From Asparagopsis taxiformis (taxonomy: Eukaryota > Rhodophyta > Florideophyceae > Bonnemaisoniales > Bonnemaisoniaceae), in the NCBI GenBank assembly GCA_030407315.1, contig JALQPE010000216.1, positions 151,692 through 215,691 of the forward strand: 64,000 bases of DNA, given 5' to 3'. A model generated the notes under the pieces. That model did no database searches. It saw only the letters and a list, made by a program, of their open reading frames with translations, and was not told the origin of the DNA. The position numbers were made by a program, and so were the translations under genes. Shown piece by piece: positions 18,472 to 28,769 of this stretch (position 1 is its first letter; each line of letters opens with the position of its first letter).

Positions 18472-20004
18472 ATGAAAGGCTGGTTGGCCTCTCACGAAGG
18501 AATCTGTGCACTCCACACAGAGCGCTTCTTCTTCCGCTTACAATGGGGATTTATGACGCAACACCTTACCGAGTCTTCTGCTGCGGTATCCAGGTATTGC
18601 ATTCACAACTCACGCATAACATTGGCGAAAAACGGTCTCAAGCTGTACTTAGTACTTGGCCCATTGGGCAAAGCATACGTGAAACGAATGTTAGGCAAGT
18701 CCGTCCGACGTCTCACTCTAGAGGCAGATGACAGCGAAAGTTTTCATCAGTGGGTCAATTGCCTCTTCAGAGCTCGTGACCGACCAATAGAGCAGTGGTA
18801 TTCCTTCAGAGCACATATAGGACTTGGTTCTGATGGTGAAGTGCTCCTCGGTGTCAGCAGATTCAACAGTTCAAGAATGGTCGCAATAAAACGCATTTCT
18901 CTGATGCCCGGAGCTAGCGAAAATGTTGTTGGCATGAGGCTCGTTCGCATTCTAAAGGAAATACAGTTACAACACAAGGCTGCTGTTAGGACAAAATACG
19001 TTGCTGCCATAATTGACGTATTCTATGACAACGACTTTTGTTACATTGTCCTAGAACATGCGAATCATGGATCACTCAGCGATCTACTTGAGGCGCAACA
19101 AGGCTCATTACCAGAAACAATGGTTAGAAGTATCGCTATACAACTCGGAAGATGTCTTCTTGCTTTGCACCAGTGCCACATTGTGCATAGAGACATCAAG
19201 TGCGATAATGTCCTACTTTCTCAAATAGACTCTTCACCGCTCAATGTGCGCCTTGCAGATTTTGGATTTGCAACTGTGTGGCGACCAGATAGTGGATATT
19301 CCATATCTGACTTCTGCACATGCTTTCTTGGCACAGAGACGTATCTTGCACCGGAAATAATTTTAGGAGAGAGATATGGCGCTCCTGCAGATATCTTCTC
19401 ACTTGGAGTCCTGTGCTACGTTTGTCTCGTAGGTGAATTCCCTTTTGAAGGCGAAGATACAGAAGACGTGTTCAAGAAGATAGTTGCAGATGAGTTGGAA
19501 AAATTAAGCCTGAACCCATCAATATCTGCAAACGCAAAAAGCTTTTGTAAAGCTTTGCTCAACAAAGACCCCAGGAAAAGGTTAACAGCTGCTGCTCTCC
19601 TACAACACCGATGGCTCTGGGATGGTCACATTGTGACTCATGTACAACGTCGGCGGCCTTCAGGGAACGAGTCGTACCGGGTCGTGCTACGTCGAGTCTT
19701 CCATGTTATCTCTGCCGTTCGAGCCATGCAAGCCTTTGCTGGAATCTCAAGACAGGAACAAGTCCAATGTGTAGGACGTACTGACAGTATAAGCCTTGAC
19801 GCACAAGAACTATTAGAAACCGTGACAGAGATGGTGGAGGAGAATGAGAGGGAAAGCGATTCAATTGAAAGCAGTGATGAGTTTGGGATAGACATGCCAA
19901 ATCTACTAGATGACTTTGAGGATAGTTTACATCCAAGTCTACTCTCGAAGCAGTTAACTCCTGTTTGGCGGTATAATCCAATGCACGGAGAATCTGAGTT
20001 TTAG
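18472..20004 (+). CDS. Ser/Thr protein kinase with N-terminal PH-like domain
   Basis: A 510-residue protein. The first 110 residues (MKGWLASHEG... ending DDSESFHQWVNCLFRA) have the start and the C-terminal Trp helix of a PH domain, which would bind phosphoinositides. The kinase domain follows: glycine loop IGLGSDGEV, VAIK lysine (about 140), HRDIKCDN catalytic loop (about 239), ADFGFA (about 263) and GTETYLAPEI. These indicate an active Ser/Thr kinase of the CAMK/AGC-like type. The C-terminal 90 residues are acidic (EMVEENERESDSIESSDEF). PH-before-kinase order is that of Akt-like kinases, but subfamily is unclear. The frame is open upstream without an ATG; Met at 18472 begins the PH domain exactly. 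Confidence 0.75.
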   Translation: MKGWLASHEGICALHTERFFFRLQWGFMTQHLTESSAAVSRYCIHNSRITLAKNGLKLYLVLGPLGKAYVKRMLGKSVRRLTLEADDSESFHQWVNCLFRARDRPIEQWYSFRAHIGLGSDGEVLLGVSRFNSSRMVAIKRISLMPGASENVVGMRLVRILKEIQLQHKAAVRTKYVAAIIDVFYDNDFCYIVLEHANHGSLSDLLEAQQGSLPETMVRSIAIQLGRCLLALHQCHIVHRDIKCDNVLLSQIDSSPLNVRLADFGFATVWRPDSGYSISDFCTCFLGTETYLAPEIILGERYGAPADIFSLGVLCYVCLVGEFPFEGEDTEDVFKKIVADELEKLSLNPSISANAKSFCKALLNKDPRKRLTAAALLQHRWLWDGHIVTHVQRRRPSGNESYRVVLRRVFHVISAVRAMQAFAGISRQEQVQCVGRTDSISLDAQELLETVTEMVEENERESDSIESSDEFGIDMPNLLDDFEDSLHPSLLSKQLTPVWRYNPMHGESEF

Positions 20005-20293
20005 TGCTGAGATATCAAGTATCATAGTGATATGTGCCGGTGGAGATCAGAGAGTATTATATCGAACGTGTTGGTTTGTGTTGCCTGTTTTTGAACAAAA
20101 GAATGGCAGAAGGTGCCAACGTATTCTCAGAAAGGTTAGCAGGCACAAGCGACAGATTGATGAACTTTTAAATTTGAATCGAGAAATTAGCGTAGCGTAC
20201 TTATGTCATCAAATAGGAAACGAATTTTCCCAGCACGACTTGATGATAAGCCGTCTAGAATACCAGCCAAATCTCCAGTGCTGATAGCAAGAT

Positions 20294-21743
20294 ATGCCGG
20301 AGGATGGTGCCGTTCAGAACCCTCCACTTGACGACGAAACAAATGCTTCCCTAGAGCGTGTCCGTGCTGTTGGAAGAACCTTTGCAGATGGCGTGGAAGC
20401 GTTTCGTGAAAGCATCAAGGCAGTTCATCTTGAGGATGGGGGCATTCAAGCTGCAGTAAAACAAGGGGATCCACATCATAACGAAGGAAACCCGTCAAAC
20501 GCTATCACTAGAGACAACATCGCTCATCAGAAAGATTTAGATCGTATGAAATCCCTTCTGGAAGCATCTGAGTCTCGGGTTGAGGCGTTGCAAGCAGAAA
20601 ACAAGCGACTGCAGGCAGAGAGTTCGTCACACGCAGCAAGTGCAGACCGGGCCACGCGTCTGCTCAACACGATTCGCGTTGAATACGATCGTCTTCGAGC
20701 GGAAACTAATGTGGAAGCTGAACAGGGATCTGCAGCTCTAGCGGAAAGTGTACGGCTGCGTTCTGAAATTGTGGAAGTTGAACGAGAGCTACAGCGAGTT
20801 AGTGCTCGAGCGGAGCAGTACAGCCGGAAGCATGCGGAAGAGAAGAAAAAGAGTTCTGCATTAGAGCGCGTGTGCATGGGGTTGCGTAGAAGAGTTGCAA
20901 TTGCAGAGGAGAAAGCACAGGATGAGAAACGAGTTCAGGAGGCAATTTTGGCAAGAGAGCTAGCGGAATCACAGCTGGCGGAGGCGAAAGCAGAAGTAGA
21001 GAGGTGGCGGGTTCGAAGCGCCGCAACAGAAGTGACCAGGGAGCGCGCGGAAGCTGCAGAGAGCTCTGAAAGAGTTCAAAGGGAAAGGATTACGATATTG
21101 GAAGCGGAGATTGAATCACGGGAGGTGTTGCTACGCCAGGGTTTGGCAGAAAGAAAGAAACTGAAGGAATACATGATAAAATATGAAAATGAGCTAGAAG
21201 TGAAGGAAGTCAAACTCTCGAAACTGAGAAACTGGATCAAAGAAAGGGCACATCGAAATGAACGGGCTAATACGCGAAGGCGCCATCTGGACGATGTTGA
21301 TGACACGGTTGAATCTGGTGAAGAAACCGAACTGGGCACTGTTCCTTCAGAAACATTGGAGAAGAGTCTTTTGGAAGACAATGAGATTTCGGTAAGATAT
21401 CACGTCAACAAAATGTCCGCCTCCCCATCACTTCTGTTGCCAGATACTAACTCCTCAAGTGGATATTTCCTTCAAACTTGTTTTCTTGAAGACTCATGAT
21501 TGGGATCATGAACTTTTAAAGGACAACGAAACAACAGAAGATGCAGGTGAAGATTCCATTTATGTAGAGGCATCACCTATTCTGCGTGAAGTTGAAGAGG
21601 CTAATGCACAACTGCAAGCTGCGCTTCAGGACCCCGAGGATGTACATGATGACCCCGGAGATGTAGACCTTTTAGAACGTGTCCGTCGATTGGAAGCCTC
21701 TTTCGATGCACTGGCTCACAATCGTGGGACATCACCTCTCTAG
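20294..21743 (+). CDS. long coiled-coil protein (two exons), function unknown
   Basis: Exon 1 (20294-21391) and exon 2 (21492-21743) join in phase 0 across a 100-nt intron (donor GTAAGA, perfect TACTAAC branch motif, pyrimidine-rich TTGTTTTCTTGAAG acceptor) to give 449 residues. From about 75 to 340 the sequence is almost pure heptad coiled coil rich in Glu, Ala, Arg and Lys (for example ESRVEALQAENKRLQAESSS). The C-terminal part is acidic and ends with another short coil (LLERVRRLEASFDALAHN). Without splicing the frame would stop at 21499. An alternative acceptor at 21443 (52-nt intron) would also keep the frame. No specific family recognised; a structural or trafficking tether is plausible. 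Confidence 0.7.
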
Positions 21744-22316
21744 ATGGGAAATTGAATTGATTAGTATAGTGCGTGCAAATAGACACTACTTGAATTATGA
21801 GCAAAATGAAACAGTTATATGAGCAGAACAGCACGCAAAGTAGAACACAACGTAGAAGATAGAATTTACACTTGGGTGTTGGGCATATTGAACAACGATT
21901 ATGTTTACCTTCTGGCTTCTCAGAAAGACAATCAGAATAGCTGATGGCTGCACAAGGCATCAATTGTACTTCCAACTGAACCTTATGAATCTTAGAAGTA
22001 TAATTGAGCCTGGGCTGCACTACCTTCGATCGTATTTATCCGACGTAGCAGTCGCGTGATCGCGCTGGACATAACTGCTTTGCACTCACATAGTCGCCCG
22101 CATTGAGGACTTGGGCATTGGATTTGTCATTTTTCCAGGATCAATTGCGCGTTTCGAAGGGTACCTACTAAAATTGAAAACTCAAATTTTGCACCAACAC
22201 GTGCCCGCGTGATCCAACGTCGACATCCCAACCTATAAAGCACTTATCACCATCTGGTCTTGACCTTTTGCGTAACGTTCCGACTTCACAGCTTAAACAC
22301 TGACTTTCTTACCACT
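21744..22316. promoter_or_regulatory. upstream region of the NUP160-like gene with TATA box
   Basis: About 570 bp without a gene. A TATAAAG box lies at 22234-22240, about 80 bp before the ATG at 22317. An upstream open frame beginning at 22260 has no ATG and would lie at about the expected transcription start. Nothing else recognised. Confidence 0.5.
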
Positions 22317-25300
22317 ATGCGCGAAACAAGACTGCTGAATTTCCAGTCCCACGCTCAAGAGAAATTTGTATCTGTGAAAATCGCCGTAACTCCTCCCCGC
22401 GCAGACAGATCATCTTTCACTAGTGGGACATGGGCTGGAATCACGGGCAGCTTTGCGGCGTGGCGCGTTGAAGATGGTTGTAATCTCATCATTGAGAACA
22501 TTCTCACTCGAAGAGCTGTTCTGATTCATCTTTCTTCCCCCCTCACATGCCGACCGATGCTCAAGAAACAGCCCGACAACGACAGTGCCATTGACGTTTT
22601 GTTGTCATGCCATTCTCTCAGTGTTGGATGTACGCTCGTGCGACTTTGCGTGCATCTCCCAAGCAATCCTGCTTCTGAGATGTCATGCGAAGAAGTCTCA
22701 CGCTTGCCAATCAGGGCCGCTTTCACCACATGTATCATTGAGCTTAGGGGACTCATTGTAATTGGTTTGAGTGATGGAAGATGTGCACAACTCAATTTCA
22801 TGCCTCCCCCTTCTCGGAAAATTGCCAGTCGTATGTTTGGACCGAGTGCAAGAGTCATGTCGGACGATCACGCCCCTGGTGAGAATACAAGCATGATTTC
22901 AGCAGAGTCAGGTGCATCGCGTAGGTCTATGGCATCGTCCATGTCGTTTGGGTTGATGAGTCGTCTGTTTGGGAGTCCTCGAGCGGCTAGCACGGGACAG
23001 AATGGCCATCCTAACGAGGTAAGCACTCAAGACCAAGATGAATCTTCTACTGCACATAATCGAGGCTCAATGGAATCAAATCCAGGTGGAGGCGTTGACG
23101 CTGTCGTTGCGATTGCCGAGGTGTCCCTTGCAGTTAAGGCTCTGATTTCCCTACATCGCAGTGGACGCGTATGTGTCTTCATAGAGAGTGACGCGTTTTT
23201 CAATTATGCAGGAGATCTGATGATTCCGGCAAAGCTTTCAACAAGCACAGCTCACCAGTTTTTGTTGACTGGACTCAGCTCCTCCGTACTTGCAGTTATC
23301 ACAGCTGATGAGGACCCGAGAGCAGATTCAGTTTGTATTTTCAATGTGACTGCCAAGATTCGTCCGAACAAAACCGTTGCGCTTTCGTGTACACAGATTG
23401 CAAAGAGGAATGGACCATTCGACCGCATTGTCGGCGCGTGTTTTACAGGTGATGATATCGTGGTCGGTACGGAATCAGGTTACGTCTCAGGTCTACTGAA
23501 TGTGAGCAACGAGTCGGATTCAGGAAGCGGCGTTCCGTCGGGGACTGTTTGGACAGTCTTGGATGACGTAGATAAGCCCTTTGGTCTAGGGAGGATACTC
23601 GACGATGTCTTGTCGGACCCAAAAAAGAAACTCACAGCTGCGCACAGATTTCAATCGACTTCGTTGGCCAAAGCTCTACGTATCGAAAATGCGACGACAC
23701 TCTCCCAAGCTGAAGTGTGGCAAATTGTGAGGGAAACGTCGTTTGGAGAGGAGATGGACGAGGAAACTATGTGGAAACGTGTTAAAGCTCGAGCAGAGCA
23801 GTATACAAAGAGTGATGATCTACGGGTAAGAGATCTTTCTCTTGTCAGTGATGTTGGAATTGTCATTGCTCGACACGGTGGTATGTATATATTAAGGAAG
23901 CTGCTCGACCCAGAGCGCAAGGCGTTCGGCCATTCTCATCTGCTCAGCAATAGAGCTGCTTTTGCAAATGGAACGATTGCAACTCTTTTGTCATCCCATG
24001 CTGCCTGTCAATTACTTTCTACTCAATATGCAGCAGAAAAACTCGAGGGGGAGGCGAAAACGCAGTTGCAATTTATGCTCACAATAGCTGCTACGTTCTC
24101 AGATGTTGAGAGTAATATCCCAATCACGGATAGAATTACGATGCTCAACACATCGAAAGCAGAACAAGAACCGAATGAAACTTCAGATATTGAGTCAGCT
24201 GTTGCATCGGTCATGGCTACCCTAGAGCCGGGCTCATCATTATTGAAGTTCCTACATTCTTCTTCGGAGATGAATACGTTAACTTTCGCTGCTGAGCATA
24301 CTGCTAACCGCCTTCCAATATCCTCAATGTTTGCAAGCGGTATCTCTACTTTAGCTCATTATCGAAAGATTTCTGCTCATCTATATGCGGGGGTGGATGC
24401 GTCTGGAAGGGGATTGAACCGGGAACACAACGGTCAAAACCCATTCCTCGAGGAATACACTGAGGCAAACGGTTTATTGGAAAGAGCCTATGCCTTCCTC
24501 TTGACCGCTGCTGAATGTTGCAGTGAGACCAACGAATATGCTCAAGAAGACATTAATTGTGCGATGACACTTTCCGGTCTTACTGATCAAAGTTTGAGCC
24601 CTGTTGAGAGGCAAGAAAACGATACCGACGCTGTTATGACCCCAGCGGGGTCACCCCTACCACAACCATCTGGTCCATCTTCCAGCTTCCCAGGCGATGT
24701 TGCTATTCGAGAGAATTTAAGTTTCTGGATACTGGAACGATCAGTACGGTTGCTTGAAGGCAGTGGTGCCTCAAAGAGCGCGGCAGCCGCTGCTCTCGAG
24801 GCTATGGCACGGGCTCCAGATAGCGAAAGGTTTGAAATGATGAGAGCCGCAGCATTTGGTCGTTTTTTGGATGCGGGCGAACTGGAACATGCATTGACCG
24901 CAATTCTCAACCAACCCTTTACTGCAGATGACTCATCTTTCTTGTCATTGAAAAGCAGTGGTGCACTACGCGATTTCATCGGCTTATTCGTTAACGCTGC
25001 TGCAGATCGTGGTATGCTGCAATGGCTTGCGAGTTGTGCCTTACCGGAACCATTACGAGTACTTTGTGGGCTGGCATTGGAGAGGAGAGCCAGAGCAGCT
25101 GACGCAATGCAAGTGGTTGGACAATCACCATCAGATGGGCTACTAAGTAACCAGATATCGGATTTGGATAATGTAAGGGCTGAAACTGATATCCGTGGAT
25201 CGGAAGAATACCAACATCTGTATTCCTGGCATATTTTGCGTGGAGACGATGCAAGTGCAGCAGTGGCTGCCTTGGAGTGGGCGGAACGACTGAATAATGA

Positions 25301-26357
25301 AGGAATCGCTGTCATCAGAAATGTGACGATGGGTAAATCTGCCCTTGTTGCAAGCCGGCTCCAGCTTCGCATGCTTTTGGAATGGACGAAAGCCAAGTGC
25401 ACTGCTCTCTCGTATGCATCATCTGCAATACAACTACAGCCAGAGTCCCAACAATTCATTGCTCGAAGCCGATTCTCCTTGCTCGGTCAAGAATCCGATC
25501 GAATTCCTGGTGTGGTGGATGCATCATGGGTTTCCCGCCGGCACCTACTAGCTCATGGACAGAGCAAGTGTTTAACGAAAATGTCCTCTGAAAGAATATC
25601 CGAGTCGGGAACTACCCCAAACGTCCACTATCTGATCGCACATGGATCTACTGTACTTTCCGAACACAAACAAGGAGTTAGCTGGGTTGTTTCTTATCTT
25701 TCAAAAGAAGCATCTTTTGATGACATGCTGTTATGCGCAGAATTGTGTGTAGCATGGATGAAGGAAGCTGGTGATAGCCTGTTGTTGGAAGTTGTGCGGG
25801 AAGCAGCACGGGTGGCAGCACGGAAGTCGGCTCGAAATTTTGGGTACGACGAACTGGATCAACTACTGAGAGCGGTTGAGTCCAAGCCGGAATGCATGCG
25901 ATCATCCAGAAACTGGTATCTAATTGCATTGGAAGCGGCGCTTGCTACAACTGCAGGTCCACGCGCCACACCGCAGTGGCTGCTAGACGCGGCGGCATGG
26001 GGAGCGAAACCGAAGAGTACGGATGTAGAGCGGTCATTTGCAGGTCGGACATCAGCAGATGCAGCAGGAGTTGTACGCGCTTTGCTTCGATGTAATCGAC
26101 CGGTTCCTGCGGCGAAACTACTTCTCACAGGCCTGGAAACGGATAGAAATGATGTCGAGAAGGAGAATAGGATTACGTATGTGCCGTACTCGGCAATTGA
26201 TGCGACGATTGAGACACTTGCACAATTGGAGGATGATTATCCCGAAGCGGGAGTGTTCCGCAAGAAGCTGATGGATTGCGCGTCCGCGCATATCAAGGAG
26301 ATGGAGAGTGTCGAGGATTGTGATAAGGGTAGATTCATGGGAGTAAGTGTGTTGTGA
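22317..26357 (+). CDS. NUP160/NUP120-like nucleoporin (Y-complex scaffold)
   Basis: A 1346-residue protein. The N-terminal half looks like a beta-propeller: repeated short beta motifs such as VLLSCHSLSVGCTLVRLCVH and GLIVIGLSDGRCAQLNF, then a Ser-rich insert containing SFGLMSRLFGSPRA, a loop type seen in plant and animal NUP160. The C-terminal half is alpha-helical; the segment LYSWHILRGDDASAAVAALE followed by WAERL closely follows the NUP160 pattern of a Tyr/Trp-His-x-x-RG(D/N)xxxAA helix pair. Nup160 is an outer-ring (Y-complex) scaffold of the nuclear pore. The length fits the family (1100-1500). Assignment rests on pattern memory and not on a search. Ends 59 bp from the convergent small three-exon gene. 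Confidence 0.65.
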   Translation: MRETRLLNFQSHAQEKFVSVKIAVTPPRADRSSFTSGTWAGITGSFAAWRVEDGCNLIIENILTRRAVLIHLSSPLTCRPMLKKQPDNDSAIDVLLSCHSLSVGCTLVRLCVHLPSNPASEMSCEEVSRLPIRAAFTTCIIELRGLIVIGLSDGRCAQLNFMPPPSRKIASRMFGPSARVMSDDHAPGENTSMISAESGASRRSMASSMSFGLMSRLFGSPRAASTGQNGHPNEVSTQDQDESSTAHNRGSMESNPGGGVDAVVAIAEVSLAVKALISLHRSGRVCVFIESDAFFNYAGDLMIPAKLSTSTAHQFLLTGLSSSVLAVITADEDPRADSVCIFNVTAKIRPNKTVALSCTQIAKRNGPFDRIVGACFTGDDIVVGTESGYVSGLLNVSNESDSGSGVPSGTVWTVLDDVDKPFGLGRILDDVLSDPKKKLTAAHRFQSTSLAKALRIENATTLSQAEVWQIVRETSFGEEMDEETMWKRVKARAEQYTKSDDLRVRDLSLVSDVGIVIARHGGMYILRKLLDPERKAFGHSHLLSNRAAFANGTIATLLSSHAACQLLSTQYAAEKLEGEAKTQLQFMLTIAATFSDVESNIPITDRITMLNTSKAEQEPNETSDIESAVASVMATLEPGSSLLKFLHSSSEMNTLTFAAEHTANRLPISSMFASGISTLAHYRKISAHLYAGVDASGRGLNREHNGQNPFLEEYTEANGLLERAYAFLLTAAECCSETNEYAQEDINCAMTLSGLTDQSLSPVERQENDTDAVMTPAGSPLPQPSGPSSSFPGDVAIRENLSFWILERSVRLLEGSGASKSAAAAALEAMARAPDSERFEMMRAAAFGRFLDAGELEHALTAILNQPFTADDSSFLSLKSSGALRDFIGLFVNAAADRGMLQWLASCALPEPLRVLCGLALERRARAADAMQVVGQSPSDGLLSNQISDLDNVRAETDIRGSEEYQHLYSWHILRGDDASAAVAALEWAERLNNEGIAVIRNVTMGKSALVASRLQLRMLLEWTKAKCTALSYASSAIQLQPESQQFIARSRFSLLGQESDRIPGVVDASWVSRRHLLAHGQSKCLTKMSSERISESGTTPNVHYLIAHGSTVLSEHKQGVSWVVSYLSKEASFDDMLLCAELCVAWMKEAGDSLLLEVVREAARVAARKSARNFGYDELDQLLRAVESKPECMRSSRNWYLIALEAALATTAGPRATPQWLLDAAAWGAKPKSTDVERSFAGRTSADAAGVVRALLRCNRPVPAAKLLLTGLETDRNDVEKENRITYVPYSAIDATIETLAQLEDDYPEAGVFRKKLMDCASAHIKEMESVEDCDKGRFMGVSVL

Positions 26358-26416
26358 AGAAAAGCGGATGTAAATTATGGCCTCAACTTTCTTTAATACA
26401 GGTACATGATGGCGCT

Positions 26417-26849
26417 TTATTCTGTGCTCGTTCTCGCGGCCATTTTTTTCTCGTGTTCCGCGGCCGCCTCTTCGCGCTGCGCTAACAACTCAGCAATTGC
26501 TTTCCTCTGATTCTCTTTGTACCTGTGTAAAAATAGACCAATGGTTAGAAGATTGCATTACACGCAGATTTGTAAGGCGCGCTACAGAAGAGATGGCCGA
26601 CATACTGATCCACATTGCTCCCAACGAACGCACCGATTCCGAAGAGTAGGACGTGCTCCCATGGTCCTGGGCGAAGTGAACAAAAACGCAGCGGAAACGG
26701 TCAGATCTTACGTTACAATCACTACCGATACCCAATTCAATTCAAGTGATTCGCATACGTCTCATCAAGGGGAGCTTCTGCGCCGCGTTAGCAAACATAG
26801 TGATTGTGGCTCCCATGCAACCATAGATGATTGTAGACGCAGCTGGCAT
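26417..26849 (-). CDS. small single-span membrane protein, three exons (function unknown)
   Basis: Exons 26849-26759, 26666-26606 and 26522-26417 splice across introns of 92 nt (GTATGC..CAG) and 83 nt (GTATGT..ACACAG, with a TTCTAAC branch motif), keeping phase and ending in a stop, to give 85 residues. The protein has MPAASTIIYGCMGATITMF at the start, then a RRPWEHVLLFGIGAFVGSN span and a charged helical tail (YKENQRKAIAELLAQREE...). RPWEH before a Gly-rich span and an Ala/Glu/Lys tail recall small accessory subunits of mitochondrial respiratory complexes, but I cannot name it. Unspliced, the locus shows only short disconnected frames. An upstream exon is possible because the frame is open before Met1. 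Confidence 0.65.
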
Positions 26850-27389
26850 GATGATGTGTAGTTGAAAAAAGCGCGGATGGAAACGCTGTCGTAGTGAGGG
26901 CTTGTCCACCTGATAATGCTGCTCTTGATCGAGATAGGGTGCTTGATCCAATGTTTCGAAATTGGAAAGATCGAGTGTGGACGTGATCAAGACGATAACG
27001 TCGAGTCAATACGCCAGCAAGTCAATGGCGAGTGCTGACTTGTGGTGTGCTTCTCAACGTTCCGTCCGGTCAACTTGAAAATTGTGCAAAATTGCGCAAA
27101 ATTGAGGAACATCACTGGAAGAACACTGCTGGCGTGCGCAGAGCCAACTAAAACTCCATCCGTATTTTATTCTTCCAATTCATTGAGTTTCCACACACTA
27201 CTACCTTGATTTATCCAGCAAGTTCTCTACTTACATGAATCTGTTTGAAAGTTGTTGACATCAACAGTCGCCTTGTCGCAAGCGATCACATCTCCATGCA
27301 ATCAAGCCTCCCTTTACAAGCACGTAAGAGACAAGTTCAACATTTCAGAGTCTCAATCACCCGCTGTTAACTAGATTAGCTAACTCACA
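26850..27389. promoter_or_regulatory. divergent promoter interval
   Basis: About 540 bp between the starts of two divergent, intron-containing genes. It contains the direct repeat AAATTGTGCAAAATTGCGC near 27078. No certain TATA box. Confidence 0.4.
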
Positions 27390-28630
27390 ATGGAGGACGA
27401 ACGGGTAGGGAAGCCAGTTGCCGTCATCGGCGGCATTTATGCAAAGGCCAAACAACGTGTGCTCAACAAAATGGGGAAAAGAACAAGTACGTCACATTCT
27501 ACCCTCTTTTTGCCCTTTTGCTCTGTTGCCGTCCATCAGTCTAACATCTAACACCTCTATGCTGCTGTGTAGCCCTTACGCGAAACCCACGCGTTGATTT
27601 CATCTCAAAACGTGTCGAGGAAATCAAGGCAAAGAAAGCAAATGTAACTTCACTGTCCAATACCGCAAAGACGCAGTTGAGACAGACGCAGAAGACGCTC
27701 ATCGACTTGGACCACGCAATCCTCTGTGCTTTTAAAGACGAACTTGGAGAACGCAAGTGGGACGATGAAAAAGGAACATATACACGTATGCTGCATCCTG
27801 AGGAGAAGCGTCTCATAGCTGATATGGACCGTGTTCTCTCCAGATGTCGCGAGACAATGGAAAAGGTAATCGACACCTACCTCGAACATCTCGATGACAC
27901 TGCGAAGAAGCCACTCACATACAATACTCCTGAAGAGGAAGCACGCTTGGAAACCGTCATGGAAACAAAGGAAGAATACAAAGCAGTTCGTACCCTCTAC
28001 TCAGATGCAATGATTGATCTAGATGGCGATCTGGCAACTGGCGCAACCCCGTCTGCATCGAAGCAGAGGCAGGTGGAGGATACGAAGAAAGGGTATGAGG
28101 AAATGTCAGAACGTCTTTGCGAAGATGCGCTCAAATACGAACAAGTCTATCGTGAGGAATTGGCGCAGCGCGTGTCATCGCACTTCATGGCTGAGCAACA
28201 TTTATTGCGTGGCGTCAGTACGGCCATGAAGGACTTTATGCCGTACACACGCGGTCTCACGCTGAACTGGGAGGAGATGCGTGCAACGCGACGAGCCAAT
28301 CTCGCGGCAGCTAAACGAGGAGATTATGCCGAGGATGATGGATTATCAGCTGCAATGGAATCTTCATTACCGCGTGCTGGCTCGTTTACAGACACGGCGA
28401 GAAACCGCGATGGAATGCGAGCGGATAAGGCGTCCTCCTCTGGCAATCCATTCGGTGACGTGGCTTCGAATTTGTCGCAAAGCGCTAGTAATGCTGCCAC
28501 CTCTATTGCTACTGCTAGTAAGAATACCAGTAAGAATATCGCGGGCTTTGTCGCGAATTATGCCCCCAAGCCTTCAGCGAAGACAACGGCAAAGGTGGCG
28601 GCAAGTGGTCTTGATAATGTAAAGCTTTGA
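27390..28630 (+). CDS. BAR-domain-like membrane-shaping protein with NPF motif (two exons)
   Basis: Exon 1 (27390-27486, MEDERVGKPVAVIGGIYAKA...) joins exon 2 (27573-28630) across an 86-nt intron (GTACGT donor, CTAACATCTAAC branch region, TGTGTAG acceptor) to give 384 residues. Residues about 40-265 are long, charged alpha helices with the spacing of a BAR dimer (NPRVDFISKRVEEIKAKKAN; SSHFMAEQHLLRGVSTAMKD). Such proteins bend membranes in endocytosis. The C-terminal 110 residues are Ser/Ala/Asn-rich, with a GNPFGD motif of the NPF type that binds EH-domain endocytic proteins. Without the first exon the N-terminus would lack a start ATG. BAR is inferred from helix pattern, not from a diagnostic motif. 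Confidence 0.68.
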
Positions 28631-28769
28631 TGATACTGCGAGTGAATTAATGGATAAAAGGATCTGCGTATAGCAATGTGGATGTTTTGATTTAGTCGAA
28701 CACTCGTACCCGCTGTAACTACCCTTTCACGCATCGAAAGCAGCGTCATGTTAGAAGCTGAAAGCTATC

